A stretch of DNA of 64,000 nt from Cannabis sativa (taxonomy: Eukaryota > Streptophyta > Magnoliopsida > Rosales > Cannabaceae), in the NCBI RefSeq assembly GCF_029168945.1, contig NC_083601.1:72839595-72903594 (forward strand), given 5' to 3'. The notes beneath the pieces are model-generated. The model ran no database searches. It saw only the letters and a program-made list of their open reading frames with translations, and was not told the DNA's origin. The translations under genes and the position numbers were made by a program. Shown one piece after another: positions 23,514 to 35,897 of this stretch. The stretch's first letter is position 1. Each line of letters begins with the position of its first letter.

Positions 23514-26500
23514 ATGATGTCTAGTGACAATCAAGAAATTGGAGTTGAAACTGGAGTTCCAAGTTCTGCCATTTCTGCAAATCAAAACAACCAAGTCATG
23601 AATCCAAGAAATCCTCTTGAGGATCCTTCTGATCCGTATTACCTCCACCATGGCGACAATCCCGGTAACATTCTTGTTTCTCAGCCTCTAATAGGGCAAG
23701 ACAATTACATATCATGGAGTCGTGCGATGCAGCTTGCAATCTCTGTCAAAAACAAATTAGGATTCTTGGATGGTTCTATACCTAAACCTCATAATTCTGA
23801 ATATAATCTTTACAATGCTTGGATTAGAAATAGTAACATTGTTATATCTTGGATTCTCAATTCAGTTTCTAAAGGGATTTCTTCTAGTTTGCTTTACAAT
23901 GAATATGCAGCTGCTATTTGGACAGATTTGAAAGTTAGATTTCATCAGCAAAATGGGCCGCACATATTCAATCTTAGGAAAGGTTTGATGAATCTTCGTC
24001 AAGAAAATCAGACCATCAACATGTACTATACTCGATTGAAGACGATATGGGAAGAATTGTCCAACTATAGGCCCAATTTTACATGCAATGGATGCACTTA
24101 TGGTGGTGTGAAGAAGCTCCAAGAACACACCACATGGAGTACATCATGTCATTTTTAATGGGGCTTTCAGACCATTTTTCTCATATACGCAGCAACATAC
24201 TCTTGATGGATCCATTACCAGAAGCTAATCGTGTTTTCCATCTTGTTACTCAAGAAGAAAACCAGAAAGGTAATCTTTCTTCTGGAAATGATTCCAACAC
24301 TAACATGGCTTTTGCTTGTCAGTCAGATAAGAATTCCAACCCAAAACCTGACACACAAGGAACAGACCCTTTTGTACGCACTGTAATGTGCGTGGCCATA
24401 CCATTGAGAATTGCTACAAGATCCATGGATATCCTTCAGGATTCAAGAATAACAAATCAAAAGATGCTTCAGCAAGCCAAGTTCAAACCAGCACAAATTC
24501 TAAAAATTTCAATGATGAAGGTCATACTCTGTTACCCCAACTGAATGCACTTCAGTATCAGCAACTCTTGAACTTTCTTGCCAATCAACAAACTTGTATG
24601 CCCAATACATATCCTAGTTCTTCCTCAAGAACAACAGGTATCATACTATCTCACTATTACATTACACCTGATAATGAATCATGGATAATAGATTTAGGAG
24701 CAACTCGACATATATGTAGCAATATAAAAATATTTTAATGTGTCTTTCCTATATTCAAAACCAGGTTACTTCTTCCAAACATTGACTCTATTTTTGTTCA
24801 CCAAAGTGGTTCCATAGCTGTCAATAGATCTCTAACTCTCACTGATGTGCTTTATGTTCCAAGTTTTAAATACAATATTATATCTGTCAGCTGCTTGACT
24901 AACAATGGTTCCACTTTAGTAAAATTCTATGCTAACAGTTTTTCTATCCAGGACAAACACAACAAAAGGAGATTGGTAGAGGTAGGGCCATCAATGGCCT
25001 TTATGTGATGGATGCTTCAAATCATAATGCGCATGTCTTCTCTGTAACTGTTGAACTTTGGCATTTAAGATTGGGACATCCATCTCAGAAGAGACTTGCC
25101 CTTCTAAGTGACAAATTGAATTGTACTGTTAGCTCTTTACAGAAAAATAAACCTTGTTATGTCTGTCCTTTAGCTAAACAAAGAAAGCTTATCTTTCCTA
25201 ATAACAATTCTATTGCTGTCAATAAATTTGATATTGTTCATTGTGATACATGGGGTCCTTATCACATCAGCTCTCATTTTAACTATAAGTATTTGCTCAC
25301 TTTGGTTGATGATCACACAAGATTCACATGGATTTATCTACTAAAACATAAATATGATGTTGTTGAAATAATACCTCAATTTTTCTCTTATGTTTAGACA
25401 CAATTTTAGTGCACAATTAAGAGATTTCGTTCTAACAATGCACCTGAATTGGTGTTTAAAAATGTTTTTGCAAAACTTAGAATTATGCATGACTTCACTT
25501 GTGTGGAAACACCAGAACAAAATGCTATTGCTGAAAGAAAACATCAGCACTTATTAAATGTGGCTCGTGCTTTTTTCTTTCAAGCAAAAATGCCAATAAA
25601 ATTTTGGTTTGAATGTATAATGACAACTGCCGTTCTAATAAATAGAACCCCAACTCCTCTACTTCATAATAAGACACCTTTTGAGCTATTATTTGGCACT
25701 GCAGCTAACTATTCTAATCTAAGAAACTTTAGATGCCTTGCTTTTGCTTGTACTCTTAATGCAAATCGCACCAAATTTGCCCCAAGAGCAAAACCTTGTG
25801 TTTTTATAGGGTATCCACAAGGCATCAAAGGTTACAAACTTTATGACTTAAATGACAAACAAATTTTGCCTCAAGAAATGTGATTTTCCATGAACATATC
25901 TTTCCATTTCAGACACTTAACACCTCTATATTGGTGTTGACCCCTTCTCCCATTTGGTTTTTCCCTCTTCTAATATATCTAACACACATGTGAGTGATTT
26001 TCCTGCAGAAAACTATACTCATATCACTAAAGATACTGCTCTGCCTGAGAACACTGCTGCTGCCATACCCCTAAATATGCAGGAACCAACATCTCAGCAT
26101 CCCAGCATATCTCAGGAATCAATTGCTGCTCCTGAAGCTATTACAGCTTCGTCCAACAGAACAAATACTCAAGGTGCCTCAAATCATGATCCACCAAGAG
26201 GGACAACAAGAACAACAAGACCACCTGCCTATCTAAGAGATTATGAGTGCAACTCTACCATACAAGATCAATCATCTACACCACACCCCCTTCACAAATG
26301 TCTTTCTTATGACAAGCTATCAAAATCTCACAAAGCTTTTATTCTTGCAGTTAATGCTCTTTTCGAACCAAGGAATTACAACCTGGCTCGATAACTCAAG
26401 GTGTGGAATGATGCTATGGACACTAAAATCTATACACTCCTCTGAAACAAAACATGGACTGTGTTTAAACTTCCTCCCAACAAAATAGCAATTGGCTGTC

Positions 26501-27912
26501 GTTGGGTCTACAAGATCAAATACAACAATGATGGCTTTGTTGAAAGATGCAAGGCACGGCTGGTGGCTCAAGGTTACAGTCAACAAGAATGATTGGACTT
26601 CTTTGATACCTTTTCACCAGTTGCCAAAATGGTTACTTTCAAGTTATTGCTGGCTATTTCCTCCATCAAGCAATGGCCTACTTTGCAAATCGACATCAAC
26701 AATGTCTTCCTCAACGGAGATCTCCAAGAAAAAGTCTACATGGCATTGCCTCCTGGATTCACCCCTCCCAACACAGAGGACAATTCTAACCTAGTTTGCA
26801 AACTACACAAATCTATCTACGACCTCAAACAGTCTTCAAGACAATGGAATAAGAAGCTCTCTGATGCTCTTCTCACAACAGGCTTCTCCCAATCCCAAGC
26901 CAACTACACTTTATTCACACGAGGATTTAATGACCAGTTCGTTGCACTCCTCGTCTATGTTGACGACATTATCATCACATGTCCCAACATTCAACTTCTT
27001 CACCAGTTGCAAGAGTCCCTTAATGCCCAGTTTCAACTCAAGGCCTTAGGACCACTTAAATATTTTTTGGGCTTCGAAATTGTTAGATCAGTAGAAGGTG
27101 TATTTTTGTCTCAACAAAAATACACCCTACAACTCCTTGAAGACACTGACTACACAGGAAGTAAACCTGCAAAAACCCCAATGGATCCCAGAACGAAGCT
27201 TGATGACCAATAAGGAAATCTTTTGGATGATCCCTCTTCATACCTACAGCTTATAGGCAGACTTCTTTACCTCACTCTTTTAAGGCCTGACATAACATCC
27301 GATGTCAACACTTTGAGTCAATTCATGTCATCTCCACACACTACACACATGCAAGCTGTGCATCATCTTCTTAAATATTTGAAAGGTAGCCCTGGACAAG
27401 GTCTTCTTTACAGTTCCAATTCGTCTTTACACCTAAAAGGCTTCTCCAACTCGGACTGGACTGCTTGCCCCACAACAAGACGATCCATAACTGGTTTTTG
27501 TATCTTCATAGGAGACTGTCTAATTTCATGGAAAACAAAGAAACAAACTACTGTTTCTAAAAGCTCTGCCGAGGCCAAATATAGAGCCCTTGCCAGCACC
27601 AGTAGTGAGATAACTTAGATCCAGTATCTCTTGACTGATTTCCAAATCAGTCAACATGCTCCTGCTTTCATCTACTATGATAACCAGTCTGCCATATATA
27701 TAGCAAATAACCCAACTTTTCACGAACGAACCAAGCATATTGATCTCGACTGCCATTTCACTCGAGAAAAGATCAAAGCCTCAACTATTTGACTTATCCT
27801 AGTGATCACTACATTACAATTGGCAGACGCTTTTACTAAGCCTCTCTCTTCTACTACTCTTTCATCTCACATTCGCAAGATGGCTGTATACGATATCTAC
27901 AGTCCATCTTAA
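23514..27912 (+). pseudogene. Copia gag-pol polyprotein, degenerate
   Basis: A copia gag N-terminus (from 23514) is followed by a CX2CX4HX4C zinc knuckle at about 24380-24425 and a protease site reading IDLGAT at about 24690 (the usual DSGA serine is leucine). Then come the GAG-pre-integrase region (ELWHLRLGHPS) and an integrase with HCDTWGP, RSNNAPE and QNAIAERKHQ; the middle Asp is Asn. The RT has YVDDI at about 26959, and RNase H shows SKSSAEAKYRA. Lesions: frame changes near 24095, 24385 and 25870; stops at 24736, 25395, 26590, 27211, 27616 and 27790. The protein would have copied and inserted the element; it is dead here. Confidence 0.9.
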
Positions 27913-27919
27913 GGGGGGA
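27911..27919 (+). promoter_or_regulatory. Polypurine tract of the copia element
   Basis: AAGGGGGGA lies immediately upstream of the 3' LTR and overlaps the end of the pol frame (TAA at 27910-27912). This is the expected plus-strand primer site. Confidence 0.8.
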
Positions 27920-28134
27920 TATCAGATTACTCATTTGTACTGTAGTTAGTTAGTTTTATCCGTTATTTTCGGTTGGTAGTTCAGGTAGTTGTGTTCAAGT
28001 AGTTAGTTAATTTAGTTCTCTTATTTACTCTTTCCCTCTGTATATATACTGATGTATCTTCCATTCTTTTCAATTAATGAATTCAATTCTTCTTTTTCTC
28101 AATTTTAGTTTTCTCTATTGTTCTTATCGCAACA
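27920..28134 (+). repeat. 3' LTR of the copia element
   Basis: The 215-bp LTR has the same ends as the 5' LTR (TATCAG...CAACA) and about 90% identity by eye. It is followed by the AAATA target duplication. Confidence 0.9.
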
Positions 28135-28282
28135 AAATATTGATTTTTTTAGTAAGAAAAAAATATAAAAATAGTTTTAAAAAATTTATGCAAAATACCA
28201 TTAAATTTTTAAAGCGATAATTTTTTTATTCTCACTTTTAAAAACACAATTCTAAAAACTGAAAACACAACCAAATAGGCTC

Positions 28283-28938
28283 TTAGTATTTCAAACCTAT
28301 GATTGTCATAATCAATAAGATGGCTAAAAATGTTTAGAAATTGTATTTTGGTGGGAAAGAAAAAGGTAAGAAAGATATAAAAAAAAATTGGAACATCAAA
28401 AATAATGAAGTCTTGTATTTAATATGGAAAGAAAAAATGTATGAAAAACGCTTGATTTAACAAAATTTTCCATATCAAACATGAAAAATTAATTTATTTT
28501 TAATTGTTTTCCACACTTTGTTTCTTACATTTTCTTTATGAGCATTACTATGAGACACATAGAACATTTTAATGGTAAAACTTTAGATTATGCTTAGTGA
28601 GATGGATATATTATGTGGCAAAATATTAAGATGCTATACTATTGGAGAGAAGAGAATGTCATTCCAAAAATTTACATGGATGCTATGTTGTAGCATTGAT
28701 GCTATTCATTATTTTTTAATAAAAAATTCATTAGGATATATATTCAATGATAATAATAATAATGTATGAGATCATAATTATATTATTTTTAAAGAGTGCT
28801 ATACATTGGAGTATTTTTAAGAGTAAAAGTACCAAAAATAATGTGAAAAAGAAATAAAATAAAATATTATATTTTTAGATGATGTGTAAATATTATATTA
28901 TGGTGCTTAACACCACGATAAAGTGTCGCTTTATAATT
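28283..28938. other. AT-rich intergenic DNA left of the Tat element
   Basis: No gene is present. The last 30 bp (about 28910-28943) resemble the inverted form of the repeat at 352-600. Nothing else is recognised. Confidence 0.5.
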
Positions 28939-28943
28939 GGTGT

Positions 28944-29724
28944 TGTTGCTCCTAAAATCGCCCAATATACGTGGACCAGTCAGGAAGGGACACGTGGATC
29001 AAATTACTTGAGAGAGAACTGCTAAGTCCTTGTATGACACCAGGAAGCGTTATTCAAATGGGTCCCGGAAGATGCACCCGGAGTACAAGGTACTCCCGGA
29101 AGCGAACATGGCTCAAAGGCACTCCGGGATGTGTCAGGTCTCTCCCGAGACATCAAGTCGCATTTAATGCTGCATGGGAGGAAGCGTGTTGGGACTGTAC
29201 ACGCAATAAAGTCTGACGGCACATCCCCCAAACAGCAGCGCTACAGTAATGATCATTTAAGTCTAGCGACGGCTACTCTGCGAAGAGTCACGTCAATCAT
29301 AAGACAAAAAGGACATTCTCCATAAAAACCCTACAGCACCTAGGGATTTGACCATGCATCACCCATGGTCTATTCATCGGAAATGCCCAACTTTATGGAT
29401 ACTTACAGACACATGTGTAAGTACAATTCTAGGGATTGCCCCCCTAAAACACTATAAATACCCCGTCAAAGCTCATTTAATGGGGTCGGAGAATCTTGGC
29501 TGCTTAAGAGCAAACAGAGAAAAAACTCGCCAAGAACATTCTTTGTATTAAAGAGAGAAATATTCTCCCAAGTGTAAGATCTGTATTAAAGACATCCATA
29601 AATATCAGTGGCTCGTGGACTAAGGCTCATTAACGCCCCAACCACGTAAAAAGTCTTCATCTCGCTTTCTTATAGCTCACTATTATATTCGTATTTTATT
29701 AGTTGCCGAAAACCTCGGTCAACA
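28944..29724 (+). repeat. 5' LTR of the Tat element
   Basis: The 781-bp LTR runs from TGTTGCTCCTAAAATCG to CTCGGTCAACA. A TATA box (TATAAATA, 29453-29460) lies inside. Differences from the 3' LTR are confined to a few sites, e.g. near 29213-29222, 29660 and 29713. Confidence 0.93.
29453..29460 (+). promoter_or_regulatory. LTR TATA box (Tat element)
   Basis: TATAAATA is followed by CCCCG. The same box is at 41114-41121 in the 3' LTR. It probably drives the genomic transcript. Confidence 0.65.
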
Positions 29725-29746
29725 TTTTGGTGCTTTCATTGAGAGC
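29725..29746 (+). promoter_or_regulatory. Putative primer binding site of the Tat element
   Basis: The sequence just after the LTR, TTTTGGTGCTTTCATTGAGA, is where the tRNA primer should bind. I could not assign the matching tRNA from memory. Confidence 0.5.
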
Positions 29747-29787
29747 TGAGGAAAGCTGCTTCGCAACAAGCATTTAACTTCACAACA

Positions 29788-31086
29788 ATGGTGGAGACAA
29801 GAGCTACACGTCACCCTCGCCCTCTAGAAGACGCTCAAGATCCCAATGAAGAGGATGTAGCCTCAAGAGCGGCAGAGGAGTCCGAGGAAGAAGTTCCAGA
29901 TGAGAACCATGAGGAACACCTCGACGAATACGCTTACGATGATGGAAGCTACCAAGAGCTGGTGCTCCTCAGGCAAAAAGCCATCGATCACGAAGCTGAG
30001 ATCGAAGCTCAGAAAGTGCAAAATCAAAAAATGCACGAGGTGATGCTAGCCATGCAAAAAGCCATGGAGGCCGCTGGCATTCACGTGCATCCCAAGGCAA
30101 TGGCCGCTGGACTCGATGGGGAGCCAGCTACGTCGTCGCCCAATTCCCAGCAACAAAGGCCCAGGGAACCTAGCCCTATAAGGCACCCTGCTGAGGAAAA
30201 CCAAACGAAAAACCCTACTTCTGCCCCTGGTCGGAAGAAAAAGGCGCAGGATCCGCGCAAGGTCCGCTCAGATTTCCCTAAAGGGAAAGGTCCGCAGAGG
30301 GGCAAGCCCCGAAGAGGGAGTCTTGGCCCTCAGGATCGAGGGGACCGAAAGAGCGTTTCCGTGCACCAGGAACCGGGGGGTAGAGGAAGAGGAGGACAGA
30401 AATGTCCGCCCGTTGATTTGAGAAATCAAATCAATGGGAATCAAGGTGACCTCCGGGATCACCTTGATCAAAAAAGATACAGACCCGAAGTCTCCTCGGG
30501 TACTGTAAACGAAGGGATTATGGCAGAGCTTGCCAGCCTTCGAAAAGATATTGCCCGAGTCTCCCGAAGGCAGAAGGGAGATGACTCCGACTCGGACAGT
30601 GAGGACCGGGAGCCCTGCGCCAAGCATATCCTGGAGGCGGAGCTCCCTAAAAACTTCAAAATGCCCGAAATGGCGGCATATACTGGGAACTCCGACCCCA
30701 GTGATCACCTGTCACGATTCAACCGAGTCATGACAGTCATGCGGGTCAGCAATGACGCCAAGTGCCTATGCTTCCCCCTCACTCTGAGCGGTTCGGCGGA
30801 GGAGTGGTTCAAGAAACTAGAACCAGGATCGGTGGGATGTTGGAACAAACTCCAAACCAACTTCCGGAGGCAATTTGTCGCCGCCAGGAAGGTCAATTTG
30901 GAAGTTAGTGCCCTAACTAACATCAAGCAACTACCCACCGAGACTCTAAAAAATTACATCAAGAGGTTCCGAGAGGAAGCCTCGAAGACCAAGAAGGTTG
31001 ACGACGGACAACAGCTTGCGCTTCTCCAAGCAGGAATCCGTACTGGGACTCCCTTCTGGAACGAATTACGACGAAGGCGCCGCTAG
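29788..31086 (+). pseudogene. Tat gag (N-terminal and capsid part)
   Basis: A 432-codon open frame begins MVETRATRHPRP shortly after the 5' LTR. It has an acidic N-terminus (about residues 15-65), a coiled-coil-like Gln/Met-rich stretch, a basic Pro/Arg-rich middle, and the retrotransposon gag domain at about 285-430 (FKMPEMAAYTGNSDPSDHL, FPLTLSGSAEEWFKKLEPGS, TETLKNYIKRFREE). The frame ends early in an Arg run at 31086. The gag sequence continues in other frames (about 31090-31175, with a TAG at about 31176), so it is broken. Confidence 0.85.
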
Positions 31087-32500
31087 CCTTCGGGACTTCC
31101 GTAAGCGAGTCCAAAAATATATTAACCTCGAAGAAGCCCGGATTGTGGCTTACGGAGGCTACTATCCCACGGGATAGCGGGATACATGCCGGGAGTATCG
31201 CCCTCGGGTGCGCCCGACCGCGACCCCTCCGGTTAGTGGCATACAGTTTTCTGCCACTCCCGGGTACAACCAAGGGCAAGCTCTGCCCCCGGCATCTTCC
31301 CATTACGGCAATCCGTCCGGGGTGAATGGGCGGGCTCCTTCACAGGCTACCCCAACCGCTAGCTTAATAGGCCCCACTCAAGGGTCTCGAAGCAAGAGGT
31401 CTTCCAAGGGCAGCACCCGAACGGGAGAGAAGCGCCAAAAGAAGGGGTACACACCCCAATACACCCAGTACACAGAGCTCACGGACTCCCAGGAACGTGT
31501 CTATTTTGCCACAAGGCAGAATACGCATTACCGGAGACCCCAGCCTTTGTACAGGGACAGCTCTCGGAGAGATCCGAGCAAAAGGTGCGAATATCACAAT
31601 GACATCGGTCACAGCACCAACGAGTGTAAAAATCTCAAGGATGAGATTGAGAATCTGATCCGGTTGGGCCACCTCTATGAGTGGATCAAAAATAGGTTAC
31701 CCCACCTTAACCCCGGGCGGGTGGCGGGGGCATGCCTTCGGGGACACCGGGGGTACGGCAGAGTATTGCCTCCGGTGCTCCCGCAGTGACACCCGGCATA
31801 TACCGGACTACCGCCTCGGCCTAATGGACGGGTAGCCATGATCTCCGGAGGTCCCCATATCGGAGGAAACACTCGGAAGGAGCGAAAGAGATATGCCGAG
31901 GCAGCAAGGCACAGTGAAGTGTGGGAGGTCACTCAACTCCCAGCTCAAAGGCCTCGGCTAATGGACCAACCCATAACGTTCACGGAAGAAGACGCCAAGA
32001 CGGTGCGTTTTCCTCATCACGACCCGCTGGTCATAGAGACCCCCATTGCAAATAAAGTGGTGGCCAGGGTCCTGATTGATAATGGAAGTTCCGTGAACTT
32101 GCTCTTCAAAGAGGCCTTCACTGCGATAGGATTGACCGACCGGGACCTCTCTCCTAGCGGATCGCAGCTCACAGGGTTTAACGGGACAACTCTAATCCCG
32201 ATGGGAAAAGTCAGGCTCCCAGTTACCCTGTGCCCGGACACTCCGCAGAGCACGTTTAAGTATTGCACCTTCGTGGTGGTAGACTGTCCAACAGCCTACA
32301 ACGCAATCTTAGGCCGACCGGCCCTCGTCGACTTCGGTGCAATAACTTCTATCCGACACCTATGCCTAAAATTTCCCACCCAGGAAGCCGGAGTCGGAAC
32401 GGTGAGGGGAAACCAGGGAGAGGCCAGGCAATGTTACAACGTTGCCACCCATTTGCCAGGTACTCATGGTCCGGGGGCCCCCCGAAGTAGAGAAGGCTGA
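31087..32500 (+). pseudogene. Tat gag C-terminus (zinc knuckle) and protease remnants
   Basis: After two frame changes near 31075-31110, a frame at 31208-31789 carries a knuckle-like CEYHNDIGHSTNEC followed by LKDEIENLIRLGHL, typical of Tat gag. A stop at about 31787-31789 separates it from a frame at 31838-32500. That frame contains the aspartic protease (VLIDNGSSVNLLF at about 32073, then YNAILGRPAL). The frame is lost again near 32450 before RT. Confidence 0.8.
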
Positions 32501-34106
32501 AGAAGACGAGTTGGATCCTCGTATAGGATCCGAAAGGGTCGTAGAACCAATGGAGGACGTCGAAGAGATACCAGTGTGCGACGACGACTCCACCAAAGTA
32601 CTCCGGATAGGGAGAGGCCTAGATCCGGAGGAAAAGGATAAAATAATAAAAACACTGAAGGGCGCCATTGATGTTTTTGCGTGGCGCCAAGAGGACATGA
32701 CCGGCATCAGCCCTCATGTCATCACGCATGTCCTCAACGTCAATCCGGACATGCCCCCTATACAACAAAAGAGACGCCCGCTCGACTCGGCGAAAGCCGA
32801 GGCCTTAGAGAAAGAGGTGGATAAACTTTTGTCCAACAGCATGATCCGCGACGTATACTATCCGGAATGGCTGGCCAATCCGGTCCTGGTGCCTAAGCCG
32901 AACGGAACTTGGCGGGTTTGCATAGATTTCACGGATCTAAACAAAGCCTGCCCAAAGGACTGCTTTCCGCTGCCCAGGATTGACCAGATGGTGGACGCCA
33001 CCTCCGGATTTAAACTGCTATCTTTCATGGATGCCTATGCTGGGTACAACCAAATAAAGATGCATACGGCAGACCAGGAGTGCACTAGCTTCAGGACCGA
33101 TAAGGGGGTATACTGTTACCTAGTCATGCCTTTCGGACTGAAAAACGCCGGAGCAACCTATCAAAGAATGGTTAACCGGATGTTTAAAAGCCTCCTGGGA
33201 CGAAACATGGAAGTATATGTAGACGACATGCTCGTCAAATCCAAAGCATGCAATAGCCATGCAGACGACTTAGAAGAATGTTTCGAAGTCGTCCGGAGAT
33301 ACGGCATGAAGCTCAATCCGAAGAAGTGTACCTTCGGAGTCAAGTCGGGAAAATTCCTGGGCTTCATAGTCGACGGAGAGGGATTGAGGCGAACCCGGAG
33401 AAAATTCAAGCTCTCTTGGACATGCCATCCCCCAGGAAGCATAAGGACGTGCAAAGTTTGACCGGAAAGGTAGCCGCGTTGAGCCGTTTTATCTCACGAT
33501 CCACGGACAAGTGCATACCCTTCTTCAACATACTGAAGAAATGCCAAAAGTTCGAATGGACGGACGAATGCGAGGAGGCATTCAAAAGGTTAAAAGACCA
33601 TATGGCAAAACCTCCTATCCTATCAAAGCCCGTCCTTGGAGAAGACTTGTTCCTTTACTTGGCGGTCTCCGAACATGCGGTCGCGTCGCATTGGTCGGGA
33701 GGAAGAAAAGGTCCAGCATCCCGTGTACTATGTTAGTAAACGCATGATAGGAGCCGAGACGAGGTATCCGGTCATCGAAAAACTGGTATTCTGCCTCCTG
33801 ATGGCATCACGGAAGCTGAGACCATACTTCCAAGCCCATCCAATCAGAGTTTTGACCAATCATCCACTCCGACAAGTCCTCCAGAAACCTGAAGCCTCCG
33901 GAAGACTCCTCAAATGGGCAATGGAATTGAGTCAGTTTGACTTGCATTACGTGCCCCGGATTTACGTAAAAGGCCAAGCCCTGGCGTACTTCATCACCGA
34001 ATGTAATGAAGCCGAGGCAACGACCAATACTCCGAGCCACCCATCCCCACTTGGAGAGTATTCGTGGATGGAGCTTCAAACGAAAACGGTTCGGGAGCCG
34101 GAGTAG
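32442..34106 (+). pseudogene. Tat reverse transcriptase and RNase H
   Basis: RT motifs in order: LANPVLVPKPNGTWRVCIDF, DAYAGYNQI, VMPFGLKNAGATYQRMV and YVDDMLVKS (about 33217). They are open from 32442 to about 33395. The frame then shifts (near 33395 and again near 33690) through the RNase H domain (LFLYLAVSEHAV, VYYVSKRMIGAETRYP, LRQVLQKPEASGRLLKWAMEL) to 34106. The protein would synthesise and degrade element RNA/DNA hybrids; it is split into at least three frames. Confidence 0.88.
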
Positions 34107-34430
34107 CTATGATATCACCCACCGGGTTGCGGCTCCAGGCAGCACTCCGATTCAACTTCACGGCTTCGAACAATGAAGCCGAATATGAGGCTCTAATAGC
34201 AGGGCTAAGATTGGCTAAAGCTGTAGGAGCCGAGAGGGTGGAAATCTACAGTGATTCCCAGCTGGTCGTAAACCAAGTTTCCGGAGAATACCAAACCCGC
34301 GGCGAAAGAATGGCCGCGTACGTAACAATAGTCAGGAATCGCTCCACGAGTTCACGGACTACAAACTAGAAAGAATCCCCCGAGAAAAGAACGCTCATGC
34401 GGACTGTCTGGCTAAGTTAGCCTCGGATAG
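34064..34430 (+). pseudogene. Second (archaeal-type) RNase H of the Tat element
   Basis: FVDGAS-type start (DGASNENGSGAGVAMI), then FTASNNEAEYEALIAGLRLA and VEIYSDSQLVVNQVSGEY, the D-E-D catalytic series of the additional RNase H (aRH) characteristic of Tat elements. The frame is open at 34064-34369 and then shifts; its end (LERIPREKNAHADCLAKLAS) continues to about 34430. Confidence 0.85.
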
Positions 34431-34659
34431 TGAAATCGAAGAACCGGGGGTAGTACCGTGGAACGCTTGGCGAGCCAAGCATCAAAATAAAAGAGACCAC
34501 ACAAACGGTTGGGCAAGAGCCCGGTGGATGGTCCCCATCATAAAATACATAACCACGGGTGAGTTGCCCCAAGAGAGGGCACTCGTCTCGAAAGATTCGG
34601 TATCGGGCTCATCGTTATGTAATGATGGACCAAATTCTCTACGGAGAGGACTCGGCATG

Positions 34660-35750
34660 CCTTATTTAAGGTGTGTATCGGACACGAAGCTAGACAAATC
34701 ATGCTGGAGGTCCACGAAGGGTTCTGTGGAGATCATACGGGAGGACCCAGCCTCTCAAAGAAAATATTGAGGCAGGGATACTTCTGGCCAACAATGAAAA
34801 AAGATTGTATAGACTATGTCCAAAAGTGTGACTCGTGCCAAAGGTACGCGAACATACCGAGAGCTCCTCCAAATGAGATCACGCTGATGACAAGCCCCTG
34901 GCCCTTCACGGTCTGGGGCATAGATCTCATCGGGTCTCTACCTACGGGAAAAGGAGGAGTAAAGTATGCAATAGTAGCAGTAGACTACTTCACCAAATGG
35001 ACAGAGGCTGAGCCTATGAAGACAATAACCGCTAAGAAGGCGTTGGACTTTGTTGTCAAAAACATAGTGTGTCGATACGGCTTACCTCACAAAATAGTCT
35101 CAGACAATGGAAAGCAATTTGATTGCGAGGAATTTCATCGACTTCGCAACCGACACGGAGTAGTGAAAAGCTTCTCCGCGGTAGCCGGCCTCAAACAAAC
35201 GGCCGGGCGGAGGCAATCAATAAAATCCTAAAGGTCACCTTGAAAAAGAAGGCCGGCTTGTAAAAATAACGGCCCGAAGAATTGCCAAGGGTATTGTGGG
35301 CCTACGGACGACCCCCAGAACCACAACCGGTCACTCGCCATTCTCAATGGCGTACGGTTGTGAAGCCATGGTCCGGTGGAAACATTATTCCCATCCCACG
35401 GGAGAACGACTTATGATCCGGCCACCAATCGTGCCCGCTCCAAGAAGCTCTGGATCAAGTCGAAGAACTCCGGGATGAGTCCCAAATACGGATGGCCGCT
35501 TATCAAAAGAAGGTGACCAAGTATTTTAACTCCAAGGTTAAAAACAGAAAATTCGCTATCGGTGACATGGTCCTAAGAAGGGTCTTCCCAGCCACCCAAG
35601 AACCCGGAGTGGGGGTACTTGGACCAAATTGGGAAGGACCATATGAAATCGAGGACGAAATCGGCTCTGGCACTTACAAACTGAAAAGAATGGACGGAAC
35701 TACTGTCCCAAGAGCCTAGAATGCCGATCACCTCAGAAAATACTACCAGT
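34660..35750 (+). pseudogene. Tat integrase, degenerate
   Basis: The HHCC finger (HEGFCGDHTGG...CDSCQRY) lies at about 34713-34843. It is followed by the core with WGIDLIGSLP (first Asp at about 34920) and VSDNGKQFD (second Asp at about 35100). The segment with the catalytic Glu (about 35200-35290) is scrambled by frameshifts. The C-terminal part (AAYQKKVTKYFNSKVKNRKF, GPYEIEDEIGSGTYKLKRMDG) is open at 35492-35719. At least three lesions separate these parts. Confidence 0.83.
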
Positions 35751-35897
35751 AGCGAATTAAACTTAGCTTTTGTTTAAAGGGTTTGTACCGTCCAAATGTA
35801 TGCCTCCTCTATATTAAATAAAACTGAGTGCCTTAAAAACAAAGTTTCTATGCCACTCAGGGGGGTACTAGGGTATACCGCACGGACAAACAAAAAC

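Larger units (their letters stand above)
23118..28134 (+). mobile_element. Ty1/copia LTR retrotransposon, decayed
   Basis: A 5.0-kb element has LTRs at 23118-23329 and 27920-28134 and a perfect 5-bp target duplication AAATA (23113-23117 and 28135-28139). It has an initiator-Met-type primer site, a purine tract, and copia domain order (gag, protease, integrase, reverse transcriptase, RNase H). The two LTRs differ at roughly one position in ten, so the insertion is old. Multiple stops and frameshifts make it non-autonomous. It is inserted in a MITE-like palindrome. Confidence 0.93.
22821..28282. mobile_element. MITE-like palindromic element split by the copia insertion
   Basis: Left of the copia element the sequence opens GAGGTTATTTGG and runs on in A/T blocks with AAAACTGAAAACAG. 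Right of the copia it closes with AAAACTGAAAACACAACC and AAATAGGCTC, roughly the reverse complement. Without the insertion the element would be about 440 bp, mostly A/T palindrome. No clean target duplication was found, so the class is unknown and the borders are approximate. Confidence 0.4.
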
